Source of the DNA: RBG-13-66-14 sp964436465
GTDB lineage: Bacteria > RBG-13-66-14
DNA: 43,216 nucleotides
Reading direction: 5' to 3'
NCBI GenBank assembly: GCA_964436465.1
Contig: CAYTCV010000011.1
Location: 1-43,216 of the forward strand
Made by a program: the position numbers and the translations under genes. The notes under the pieces were generated by a model. That model was not told the origin of the DNA and did not search any database. It worked only from the letters and a program-made list of their open reading frames with translations. This document shows positions 8,810-15,546 of this stretch, in pieces; position 1 is the first letter of the stretch, and each line of letters opens with the position of its first letter.

Positions 8810-9471
8810 GGCCGTTCCTCTTTCAAAAATTCCAGGAGCCGTTTCAGCGCCCGGCCGCGGTGGCTGACGGCGTGCTTGGCCTCCGCGGAGTGCCGGGCGA
8901 AGGTCAGCTCCGAGCTCTCGGGGATGAAGAGCGGGTCGTAGCCGAAGCCCCCGTGGCCTATAGGCCGGTCCCCGATTCGCCCCTCCACCTGCCCCACGGC
9001 GGCCAGGAGGACCTCTCCCGCCGGGTTAGCCAGGGCGACGGCGCAGGTGTAGCGGGCGGCGCGTCCGGAAATCCCCTCTAATTCGGCCAGGAGCCGCACG
9101 TTGTTCAGCGTGTCCGCCGGGACGCCCGCCGCCGCCAGCGGACGACCTCCGGGGTATTCGGGATAGACGTCGCGAAGGGCCTCGGCGTCGAGGGCGTGGT
9201 ACCGGGCGGAATAGATGCCCGGCGCGCCGCCCAGGGCGTCCACCGAGAGCCCGGAGTCCTCGCCCAGTCCCAGGTCGCCGAACCGCTCGGCCACGGAGGT
9301 GGCCTTGAGGACGGCGTTCTCGGTAAAACTACGACCGGTCTCGACGATGTCGAGGGTGCGCGCGGGGTCGAGCTCCAGGAGGGAGACCGGCTCGTACCCC
9401 TCGGGTCCGAGGATGTCCCGGAGCTCGCGGAGCTTGTCGGGGTTGCGACTGGCGACCAGAATACGGTTCAT
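8806..9471 (-). CDS. rdgB: RdgB/HAM1-family dITP/XTP pyrophosphatase
   Basis: House-cleaning nucleotidase that hydrolyses non-canonical purine nucleotides (dITP, XTP) to monophosphates and keeps them out of DNA. The 221-residue product has the N-terminal SRNPDK motif (Ser8, Asn10, Lys13), the catalytic loop GEDSGLSVDALGGAPG with Asp72, the GFGYDPLF motif and the C-terminal SHRGRAL segment. ATG 9471 sits in an AT-rich intergenic region that also holds the divergent promoter of the DUF2089 operon. Its stop codon overlaps the start of the LptE-like gene. Slightly longer than Escherichia coli RdgB but otherwise typical. Confidence 0.93.
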   Translation of the reverse strand: MNRILVASRNPDKLRELRDILGPEGYEPVSLLELDPARTLDIVETGRSFTENAVLKATSVAERFGDLGLGEDSGLSVDALGGAPGIYSARYHALDAEALRDVYPEYPGGRPLAAAGVPADTLNNVRLLAELEGISGRAARYTCAVALANPAGEVLLAAVGQVEGRIGDRPIGHGGFGYDPLFIPESSELTFARHSAEAKHAVSHRGRALKRLLEFLKEERP

Positions 9472-9516
9472 TGTTTAAAATAATTCATGTGTTTATTAAA
9501 TATCTTAATTTTACGC

Positions 9517-9545
9517 TTGACATTTTAAACTTCTCCCGCTATACT
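9517..9545 (+). promoter_or_regulatory. Promoter of the DUF2089-SHOCT operon
   Basis: TTGACA (9517-9522), a 17-bp spacer and TATACT (9540-9545), close to the sigma-70 consensus. It predicts a leader of about 160 nt before the DUF2089 start, unusually long here, containing the direct repeat at 9595-9687. Confidence 0.85.
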
Positions 9546-9594
9546 ACCTTTCGGACCGGATGAATGCGCCCGAAAAAAGAAGCCGCCGACCCGG

Positions 9595-9687
9595 ACATTT
9601 TACCAGACGCGCGGGAACCGTACTATCCAGATACCGAACGAGCCACGTGCGTTCCACATTTTAGCAGACACGCGAGGTCCGTAGTAA
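9595..9687 (+). repeat. Imperfect direct repeat in the DUF2089 leader
   Basis: Two copies of an element of about 31 bp starting ACATTTTA and containing CAGAC.CGCG lie at 9595-9625 and 9656-9686, with about 25 identical positions. Their starts are 61 bp apart, close to six helical turns, so a protein bound at both would face the same side. They lie downstream of the promoter, inside the 5' leader. Confidence 0.75.
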
Positions 9688-9711
9688 GCCAAAACGTCCG
9701 AGGAGCCGAAA

Positions 9712-10122
9712 ATGCCTTACCCCGTACCCGGCCACTGCCCCGTTTGCGGCAAGGAGCTCAACGTCACCGAACTGCTGTGTAAAAGCTGCCGGGTGACGGT
9801 GCGCGGAGACTTCACCCTCTGCGATTTCTGCCGCCTGAGCTCGGAGCAGCGCGCCTTCCTGAAGCACTTCGTCGCCGTCGGCGGAAGCATCAAGGACATG
9901 GAGTCCTTCCTGGGTATCAGCTACCCCACGGTGAAGAAACGCCTGGCCGAGCTGGCCGACGTCCTGGGCGTGGGGCACCGATTCCCCCGGCCGGACCCCA
10001 AGCAGGCGGCCGCCGAGAGGCTCCGGTTGCTGGAGATGCTCTCCACCGGCGAGATGACGGTCGATGAGGTTTCCCAAAAATTCGAGGAGGCTCGACCTAC
10101 GATGAACGAAGAGGAGGAGTGA
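9712..10122 (+). CDS. DUF2089 zinc-ribbon/helix-turn-helix regulator
   Basis: A 136-residue protein of the DUF2089 family. It starts with a zinc ribbon (Cys9, 12, 23 and 26, with another pair at 37 and 40), then a helix-turn-helix of the form GSIKDMESFLGISYPTVKKR (about 57-76), so DNA binding is likely. The C-terminal part (about 105-130, LLEMLSTGEMTVDEV) resembles the short SHOCT-like helical module found at the N-terminus of the next two proteins. It is first in a three-gene operon: its TGA overlaps the next ATG by one base. The direct repeats in its own leader are candidate operators for autoregulation, which is inference. The function of DUF2089 proteins is not established. Confidence 0.8.
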   Translation: MPYPVPGHCPVCGKELNVTELLCKSCRVTVRGDFTLCDFCRLSSEQRAFLKHFVAVGGSIKDMESFLGISYPTVKKRLAELADVLGVGHRFPRPDPKQAAAERLRLLEMLSTGEMTVDEVSQKFEEARPTMNEEEE

Positions 10123-10502
10123 TGACCGCCGAAGAGAGAAAGAAAATCCTGGGGATGGTGGCCGACGGGACCATCAGCGCCGACGAGGCCGAGCGGCTGT
10201 TCGCCGCCGCCGGGACCGACGACGACGTCCCGCGGACCGTCCGGGCCGACAACAAGTTTCTCATCATCAAGGTCCACCAGGGCGACAAGACCAACGTCAA
10301 CGTGCGCCTGCCGCTCGCCCTGGCCCGGCTGGCCAAGACATTCATCCCCAAGGACATCGAGGTTAACGGCAAGCCGCTCGACATCGACCTGGACCAGATA
10401 ATCCATCTCGTGGAATCCGAGGTCGAGGGCAACATCGTCGAGGTGCACCAGGTGGACGACGATTCCGGAGAGACTACCGACGTCGAGATTTTTCTCGAAT
10501 AA
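10122..10502 (+). CDS. SHOCT-like domain protein, first copy
   Basis: A 126-residue soluble protein. Residues about 5-30 (ERKKILGMVADGTISADEAE) form the short helical hairpin seen at the N-terminus of YvlB/LiaX-like and DUF2089-associated proteins. The rest (about 45-126) starts FLIIKVHQGDKTNVNVRLP and ends with GNIVEVHQVDD and an acidic tail. ATG 10122 is used because it overlaps the preceding TGA and GAGGAGGAG lies just before it; a GTG at 10119 is in frame. It is a close paralogue of the next gene. No signal or membrane segment is seen. YvlB/LiaX-like proteins have been linked to envelope stress in Firmicutes; a similar role here is a guess. Confidence 0.75.
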   Translation: MTAEERKKILGMVADGTISADEAERLFAAAGTDDDVPRTVRADNKFLIIKVHQGDKTNVNVRLPLALARLAKTFIPKDIEVNGKPLDIDLDQIIHLVESEVEGNIVEVHQVDDDSGETTDVEIFLE

Positions 10503-10522
10503 CGAACCGGCGGGAGGCAGAG

Positions 10523-10885
10523 ATGAATGCCGAGGATAGGCGCAAGGTGCTGGATAAGGTGGTCGGGGGCGAGCTTTCCGCCGAGGAGGCCGAGCGGCTC
10601 CTCGGCGGGGACGTCCCCGCCGTGGCCGGGCGGAACCGGTTTCTCATGGTCAAGGTCCGCCAGGGGGATAAGACCAACGTGGACGTCCGCCTGCCCATCG
10701 GTCTGGCGAAAATCGCCAAGATGTTCGTTCCCAGGCAAATCGATGTGAACGGCGCGCCGGTGGACTTCGATTTGGACGAAATCCTCCGGGTCATCGAGAG
10801 CGAGGTGACGGGCAACATCGTCGAGGTGCACCAGGTGGACGATGAGACCGGCGAGGTCACCGACGTGAGCATCTACCTCGAATAG
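10523..10885 (+). CDS. SHOCT-like domain protein, second copy
   Basis: A 120-residue paralogue of the preceding protein, with the N-terminal module DRRKVLDKVVGGELSAEEAE and the same core: KVRQGDKTNVDVRLP and GNIVEVHQVDD are almost unchanged. It lacks part of the linker after the module. ATG 10523 follows a GGGAGG site and lies 20 nt after the previous stop, so all three genes form one operon ended by the terminator at 10914-10942. The strong conservation of the core, compared with the variable linker, suggests both copies bind the same partner or each other. The function is unknown. Confidence 0.75.
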   Translation: MNAEDRRKVLDKVVGGELSAEEAERLLGGDVPAVAGRNRFLMVKVRQGDKTNVDVRLPIGLAKIAKMFVPRQIDVNGAPVDFDLDEILRVIESEVTGNIVEVHQVDDETGEVTDVSIYLE

Positions 10886-10913
10886 GTCCCGACGGTCCGC
10901 ATCGAAGAGCCGT

Positions 10914-10942
10914 AAAAAAGGCGGGTTCCGACCCGCCTTTTT
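10914..10942 (+). terminator. Terminator of the DUF2089-SHOCT operon
   Basis: A stem of 9 bp (10918-10926 with 10931-10939, loop TCCG) with an A tract before and a T tract after, so it could work in both directions. Confidence 0.88.
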
Positions 10943-10981
10943 GAGCGCCCGCCGCGGGGACCGTCCGGTTAAAGCGCGCCG

Positions 10982-11290
10982 TTCAGGTCGGCCCGCCCCT
11001 CACCCTAGCCCTCCCCCCAGAGGGGGGAGGGGACTTGCGGTAGCCCTCACCCCGGCCCGTCGGCGCGCCGCTCCCACGGGGAGAGGGGATAGCGGCAGCC
11101 CCCACCCCTTTTTGCGATGACGTAGGGGCGGGTGTCCACACCCGCCCGCGGGCGACCGTGGACGGTCGCCCCTACGGACAATCGCGCTGCTCTAAACGTA
11201 GGGCGGGACTGTGGGATGAATCCCCCACGTCCCGCCGCGAATTAAAATTATGGCGGCTCGTAGAAGAGCCGCCCTACACCGCTTCGCGGT
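10982..11290. repeat. Cluster of dispersed intergenic repeats
   Basis: No gene is seen from 10943 to 11294. The stretch holds several boilerplate-like elements. A block at 10982-11034 recurs inverted at 42875-42928. At 11121-11176 an outer inverted repeat (CGTAGGGG with CCCCTACG) encloses two hairpins, 11126-11147 and 11150-11171. The GCGATGACGTAGGGG flank is shared, inverted, with about 43095-43109. A last palindromic block (GGCGGCTC with GAGCCGCC) lies at 11252-11273. Confidence 0.8.
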
Positions 11291-11294
11291 GAAT

Positions 11295-12098
11295 TCAATG
11301 GGCGCCGTTGATGGATAGCGCCCGCTCCGCCGGCTGGTCCGTGTCCACGTTGAACTGGTTGAAGATGTCCTTCGAGCCGAACTCCTCGGGACCGATTCCG
11401 AGCTTGAGTGTGTAGGTCCCCGTCGCCCGCCGGAGCTTGATTACCGTGGCAAAGAAGCCGTCGGGGTCGGGGGTGATGTTGGCGAATTCCTGGGTGGAGC
11501 CGCGGACGAAGCAGCCGGCCCAGCCGTCGGCCAGAACCCAGCCGGAGAGCTTCACGTTGTAGAAGGCGCCGTCGGAGACGATGGAGATGGGGTTCAGCTC
11601 GATGCGCTTGGCGGTGAACACCTCCGTGACGTGGATGCCCTCCAGGTCCCCCCGGGAGCCGTGCACGATTCCGATGCCCACCCGGTTGAAATCGGGGTCG
11701 AGAATGTTGGCCCGGTGGGGCGGCGAGTCCATCAGTCCCTCGAAGGTGGACCGGGTGAGGGCGGCCCAATCGTAGGCCCCGCTGCGGTAATCGGCTCCGA
11801 TGTTCTCCCCGACCCAGACCTCGGTGAGCCCCGCGTTGGCCACCCGCTGGGGGACCGTTTCGTTCCCCGGAACGGGCGACTCGTGGCTGAAGTAGTCCAG
11901 GGAAATCATCTCCCAGGAGTGCTGCCGGGCGACCTGGGTGAAGGCCGGGTCCATGACCAGGAGTGCCAGGCCCTCCTCGGCGCGGGCAGAGTTGACGAGC
12001 TCCAGCATGAGCTCCTCCGCCTCGGTCTCCCCGGTGAAGGCGGCGGCGCCCGTCGCCAGAAAAAAGCACACCAGCGTCGCGGTCAGCCTTCGGAGCAC
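11295..12098 (-). CDS. Secreted CAP (SCP/PR-1) domain protein
   Basis: A 267-residue secreted protein with a signal peptide (about 1-21) and a CAP domain (about 28-165) of the bacterial YkwD type. The CAP signatures are visible: a long first helix with NSARAEEGL, HSWEM, DYFSHESP, GENIG and SPPHRANILDPDFNRVGIG. A second, beta-rich part (about 170-267) is not recognised. GTG 12098 is chosen over ATG 12122: ACCTCC on the plus strand (12105-12110) gives a GGAGGT site 6 nt before the GTG, and the promoter -10 box at 12121-12126 overlaps the ATG, which could not be in the mRNA. Bacterial CAP proteins are secreted, with mostly unknown roles. Confidence 0.85.
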   Translation of the reverse strand: MLRRLTATLVCFFLATGAAAFTGETEAEELMLELVNSARAEEGLALLVMDPAFTQVARQHSWEMISLDYFSHESPVPGNETVPQRVANAGLTEVWVGENIGADYRSGAYDWAALTRSTFEGLMDSPPHRANILDPDFNRVGIGIVHGSRGDLEGIHVTEVFTAKRIELNPISIVSDGAFYNVKLSGWVLADGWAGCFVRGSTQEFANITPDPDGFFATVIKLRRATGTYTLKLGIGPEEFGSKDIFNQFNVDTDQPAERALSINGAH

Positions 12099-12120
12099 GG
12101 CTTTACCTCCGTCCATCCCC

Positions 12121-12149
12121 ATTATAGCCGCCCGGACCCCGGTTCTCCA
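12121..12149 (-). promoter_or_regulatory. Promoter of the CAP-domain gene
   Basis: On the minus strand TGGAGA (12149-12144), a 17-bp spacer and a perfect TATAAT (12126-12121). The predicted start of transcription is near 12114, between the -10 box and the chosen GTG. Confidence 0.75.
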
Positions 12150-12180
12150 GGTTTATCCGCCTGGCGGGCTCTTTCATTGT

Positions 12181-12195
12181 GTGTTACCGTAACAC
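12181..12195. promoter_or_regulatory. 15-bp palindrome upstream of the DUF4878-like lipoprotein gene
   Basis: GTGTTAC-C-GTAACAC is a perfect 7+1+7 inverted repeat ending 21 bp before the start codon at 12217. It overlaps the place where a -10 box would lie (TACCGT at 12185-12190), so it is a candidate operator. No matching site was found elsewhere in the window. Confidence 0.5.
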
Positions 12196-12216
12196 GGTTG
12201 AAACGCGGGAGGGTTT

Positions 12217-12684
12217 ATGGGTAAGCTACCGTTCTCCATTCTCCTGTCCGTCACATTCCTGGTCGCCTGCGGCGGAAAGCCGGCGTCGCAGGAAGAGTAC
12301 GTTCAGGACCCGCGGTCCACGGCCGCCGAGACCCCCGACGTCACCGAGCCCCTGGGGCTCCCCGCCGACGACCCGGCCACGGCGGTGGAGGCGTTCATCC
12401 TCGCCGCGAAACTGGAGCAGGGGGAGAAGCTTCGGGAGATGCTCTACCCGCCCGGAGCGGGTGAGAAGGGCGCCGGGTTGGATGAGAAGCTCAATAGCCT
12501 CGACGGCGCGGGAATCACCAATTGGGACGATGCCACCCTGGGTGCGGAGCACCCGGGCGAGGGGGATGTGCGGTCGAGCCGGGAGGTGACGGCGCTGGTC
12601 CACCGAGGGGATTCGTCCAGAGTCTGGCACTTCGACGTGGTGCGCACGAACGCGGGCTGGTACATCCGGGATTTTGAGGATTAG
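12217..12684 (+). CDS. Lipoprotein of unknown function (DUF4878-like)
   Basis: A 155-residue lipoprotein with signal peptide and lipobox LVAC (Cys18). After a low-complexity linker the mature part has a helix (DDPATAVEAFILAAKLEQGEK) and a small alpha/beta domain ending WHFDVVRTNAGWYIRDF, the pattern of DUF4878/SnoaL-type folds often found in lipoproteins. ATG 12217 follows a GGGAGGG site. It converges with holA, whose stop lies 2 bp beyond its own. Function unknown; the fold assignment is tentative. Confidence 0.65.
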   Translation: MGKLPFSILLSVTFLVACGGKPASQEEYVQDPRSTAAETPDVTEPLGLPADDPATAVEAFILAAKLEQGEKLREMLYPPGAGEKGAGLDEKLNSLDGAGITNWDDATLGAEHPGEGDVRSSREVTALVHRGDSSRVWHFDVVRTNAGWYIRDFED

Positions 12685-12686
12685 GC

Positions 12687-13694
12687 TCACGCCCCGGGGA
12701 GCTCGTCCAGGAATGCGGGCCACCCGCCCCGCCCCTTCGAGGCCAGGGCGTGGACCAATTCCAGGAAGGCCGTTTCGACGGCCGGCAGTCCGCGTTTCAC
12801 CGCCGCGTCGAAGTCCAGCAGCGCCGACTGCGCCTTCCACAGCTCGCGGGGTGTGTGCCGTCCGGCCGCCCGCCGGTAGCCGTCGAGGAAGTAGGGGCTT
12901 ACCCCCGCCAGCCGCGCCAGTTCGCCCTCCTTGAGGTCGCGCCGTGAGTGGAACCGGATGAGCTGTAAAATCCGGTAATGCCGCGCCAGGAGGCCGACCA
13001 GGCGCGGCATCTCGTTCGGGTCGGCCAGGGACCGGGCGGCCATGAGGCAGGCCTCGGCCTCCCGGCCCGCGGTGACGAGGTCGCACAGCCGGAAGGGGTC
13101 GAAGCCCGGCGCCGTGCCGACCGCCTGGGCCACCTCTCCCTCGGTGAGCGTGCCACCCTTTTCCACCAACAGCGACAGGCTCTCGCAGGCGTTCTCCAGC
13201 GCGTCCAGGCTCCCGGCGGCGACCAGTATACGCTCCAGGGCCCGGGGGTCGGCCCGGACGCCGCGCTCGTCGAGGAAGCGTCCCGCGGCCATGCGCAGGT
13301 CGGCCTCTTTCAACGGCTCGCACTCGACGGTGGAGTCCTTCAGCGCCTTCGACAGGCGTGAGCGACGGTCCAGCCGTTCCAGTACCAGCGCCATGTAGTT
13401 GGGCGGCTTGACCCGGGGGAGCAGCCGGAGCACCGTCTCCACCAGCTCCGCCGAGAGGGTGTCCCCCTCGATGACGGCGAGTCGGGCGGCGCCGAAGAAG
13501 GGCAGCGTCTCGACGGCGTCGGCGAGCTCGCCGGGAGCCACGTCGGTGCCGTACCGTTCCAGGTCGGCCCCCGCTCCCAGGGCGTCGCGCAGGGCGGCCA
13601 GGGCCCTCCGGCGCAGCCCCGATTCGGGACCGGCGATGAGGGCCACGGCGGGCGGCTCTTTTCCCAGAACGCTGCGCCAGCGGGTGAGATTCAC
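12687..13694 (-). CDS. holA: DNA polymerase III delta subunit
   Basis: Delta subunit of the clamp loader that opens the beta sliding clamp. The 335-residue product has the family length and layout: an N-terminal AAA+-like domain (about 1-140, with LPFFGAARLAVIEG), a helical middle (about 140-210) and the C-terminal collar domain (about 215-330, with LLARHYRILQLIRF). The start GTG 13694 has no ribosome site. A -10 box (TATCCT, 13706-13701) ends only 6 nt before it, so the mRNA is probably leaderless. It is divergent from the PorV-like gene. Confidence 0.9.
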   Translation of the reverse strand: MNLTRWRSVLGKEPPAVALIAGPESGLRRRALAALRDALGAGADLERYGTDVAPGELADAVETLPFFGAARLAVIEGDTLSAELVETVLRLLPRVKPPNYMALVLERLDRRSRLSKALKDSTVECEPLKEADLRMAAGRFLDERGVRADPRALERILVAAGSLDALENACESLSLLVEKGGTLTEGEVAQAVGTAPGFDPFRLCDLVTAGREAEACLMAARSLADPNEMPRLVGLLARHYRILQLIRFHSRRDLKEGELARLAGVSPYFLDGYRRAAGRHTPRELWKAQSALLDFDAAVKRGLPAVETAFLELVHALASKGRGGWPAFLDELPGA

Positions 13695-13700
13695 CCGTCA

Positions 13701-13729
13701 AGGATACCCGGCCCCGCCCCCGGAATCAA
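13701..13729 (-). promoter_or_regulatory. holA promoter (predicted leaderless transcript)
   Basis: On the minus strand TTGATT (13729-13724), a 17-bp spacer and TATCCT (13706-13701), with the GTG start 6 nt beyond the -10 box, where transcription itself should begin. Confidence 0.6.
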
Positions 13730-13747
13730 GGGCCGGATTGTCGTCTA

Positions 13748-13776
13748 TTGTCTTGGGCGGCCCCGCGCCGTATAAT
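13748..13776 (+). promoter_or_regulatory. Promoter of the PorV-like gene (predicted leaderless transcript)
   Basis: TTGTCT (13748-13753), a 17-bp spacer and a perfect TATAAT (13771-13776). The GTG start codon at 13783 lies 6 nt after the -10 box. Confidence 0.7.
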
Positions 13777-13782
13777 CAGGCC

Positions 13783-14850
13783 GTGAGATTTCTCGCCGCG
13801 CTTCTGATTATTCTGGCTCTCCTCCCCGTCGGCTCCGGCGCGACGGAGGTTTACTACCGCACGCTCTCCAACCTGAACTGCCGCCCGCTGGCGATGGGCG
13901 GCGCTTTTCTGGCCGTGCCCTGCGAGTTCGAGGCGGCGCTCTACAACCCGGCCGGGTTCGTCCACGGGCAGGGGTTCGGCGGCGTGCTGAATCTGGGGCT
14001 CACCCTCTACTGGCTCTCCCGCGGTTTCGGCGAGGAGGCCCGATTTCAGGACGTGGAGCTCGGCGGCCCTCCGGGCTCCGATTTCGCCACCCTGGCCCTG
14101 TCCACCCTGGTGGGCGCCAAGTCGCTCAGCTATTCCGTCGGCGGTTTTTACGCCTTCTGTAACCTGTGGGAGGAAAGCCTCGCCGACCCGGCGACCTTCG
14201 ACGACCCCCACTTCTTCCACGTCAAGGGACTTTGGGCCGACCGCTCCAACACACTGGGCGCCGGGTATCACTTCCCCGAAGGGGTCACGCTGGCCGTTAG
14301 CGGGACCTACTACTCCCGCGAGTACCCGGTGGTTAGCGATGGCGGGGTCTTCGGTGGAATCGGCGATTGGGAGCGCAGGAGCGGCTACGGCTTCACCGTG
14401 GGCGCCACCTGGGAATTCCTCCCCCGAGCCTACGTGGCCGCCACCTACGTGGACCTTCCCGATAACCTCCCCGGCTGTCGGGCCAACCTGGAGGGATTCG
14501 GCGACGAGACCATCAACGTCGGCGCCGCGTGGTACCCCTTCCCGGACGTCGTCTTCTCCATGGACGTGCGCAACCTGGTCAACAACCGGGCCGAGGCCTT
14601 CCGCGAGGTCCGCGTAGGGCTGGACCAGCGCCTGCTGCCCCACGTGACCTTCCGGGCCGGGTACGCCTACACCGGCGACCAGGAGCACCTGTGGAGCTTC
14701 GGGCTGGGGGTGGGCGACGGCAGCCAGGGGGCCGCCGGCGGCATCGAGACCAACCTGGCCCAGAGCAGCTACATCCTCAATTACACCTTCCTGCGAAACC
14801 AGACTTCCGACCAGATATACCATCTGTTGAGCTTTATCGTGACGTTCTAG
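13783..14850 (+). CDS. PorV/PorQ-family outer-membrane barrel protein
   Basis: A 355-residue outer-membrane protein with a signal peptide (about 1-18). The mature N-terminus (RPLAMGGAFLAVPCEFEAALYNPAGF) matches the start of the PorV/PorQ family, related to FadL barrels. Amphipathic strands fill the rest, ending in a C-terminal phenylalanine (FIVTF), typical of barrels inserted by BamA. PorV works with SprA in type IX secretion, and an SprA-like gene lies at 30446-36127. The start is GTG 13783; the frame is open further upstream, but that stretch lies inside holA and before the promoter. Whether it is a true PorV or another member of this broad family is unclear. Confidence 0.75.
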   Translation: MRFLAALLIILALLPVGSGATEVYYRTLSNLNCRPLAMGGAFLAVPCEFEAALYNPAGFVHGQGFGGVLNLGLTLYWLSRGFGEEARFQDVELGGPPGSDFATLALSTLVGAKSLSYSVGGFYAFCNLWEESLADPATFDDPHFFHVKGLWADRSNTLGAGYHFPEGVTLAVSGTYYSREYPVVSDGGVFGGIGDWERRSGYGFTVGATWEFLPRAYVAATYVDLPDNLPGCRANLEGFGDETINVGAAWYPFPDVVFSMDVRNLVNNRAEAFREVRVGLDQRLLPHVTFRAGYAYTGDQEHLWSFGLGVGDGSQGAAGGIETNLAQSSYILNYTFLRNQTSDQIYHLLSFIVTF

Positions 14851-14863
14851 CCCGCGGGCTCCC

Positions 14864-14892
14864 TTGACACAACGGTCTCGCGGGGATACCAT
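14864..14892 (+). promoter_or_regulatory. Promoter of the DUF1318 lipoprotein gene (predicted leaderless transcript)
   Basis: TTGACA (14864-14869), a 17-bp spacer and TACCAT (14887-14892), with a GTG start 5 nt after the -10 box. It begins 13 bp after the stop of the PorV-like gene. Confidence 0.65.
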
Positions 14893-14897
14893 CCGCG

Positions 14898-15479
14898 GTG
14901 AAAATGAGTGCCGCCGTAAAAGCCCTGATTCTGCTTCCGGCGCTGCTCCTGCTCGGCTCACTGGGCTGCGTGCAGGCCCAGTTCAACGTGGAGTTGGTGG
15001 ACGCCAAGACCATGCTGGAGAATCAGGTTCTGGGCAGCTACGCCGAGCTGGGGGAGGACGTGTGGATGGTGTCCAACGTCCGCGCGTCCGGAGAGCTCAT
15101 CTACGGCTACGAGTCCCAGATTCCCGAAAGCGAGCTGGACCCGGAGAAGGCCGCCGCCCTGACCGCGCTGTTGGACACACTCTACACCGCCGATGAGGTT
15201 ACCCGCCTGAAGGCGGCCGGGCTCATCGGGGAGACCGCCGGCGGTTACCTGGCGGTGACCCCCTCCGGGGAGGGTGATGTTTACGCCGAGGAGATTGTCG
15301 GTCACGAGAACAACAACCGGGGCCTGGTCTACGACCGACTGGCGGTAACCACGCCGGAACTGGCCGGCTCTCCCAATCCCCGGGCCGAGGTGGAGGGCGT
15401 CTTCGCCCGGTACTACCGGGCGGCGCTCGCCCCGGGGATGTACTACCTCGACGAGGCGGGCAACTGGCTGCAGCTCTGA
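14898..15479 (+). CDS. DUF1318/YdbL-like lipoprotein
   Basis: A 193-residue protein with a type II signal peptide (lipobox LGSLGC, Cys24). The second half has the pattern of DUF1318/YdbL proteins: a helix leading to LKAAGLIGETAGGYLAV and then a segment (about 130-160) with VGHENNNRGLVYDRLA. The proposed start is GTG 14898 without a ribosome site; ATG 14904 is in frame and also possible. YdbL proteins are periplasmic, of unknown role, and often sit with large AsmA-like proteins, none of which is here. Confidence 0.65.
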   Translation: MKMSAAVKALILLPALLLLGSLGCVQAQFNVELVDAKTMLENQVLGSYAELGEDVWMVSNVRASGELIYGYESQIPESELDPEKAAALTALLDTLYTADEVTRLKAAGLIGETAGGYLAVTPSGEGDVYAEEIVGHENNNRGLVYDRLAVTTPELAGSPNPRAEVEGVFARYYRAALAPGMYYLDEAGNWLQL

Positions 15480-15546
15480 ACGTTGCGGCGGGAATGGGGG
15501 AGCTGAGCGTCCGGCCGCTTCTTTTTTTATCCGAGGTGGGTAGCCC

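Noticed and set aside
13399..13782. Upstream extension of the PorV-like reading frame
   Set aside because: It lies inside holA and before the promoter; the signal peptide begins at 13783.
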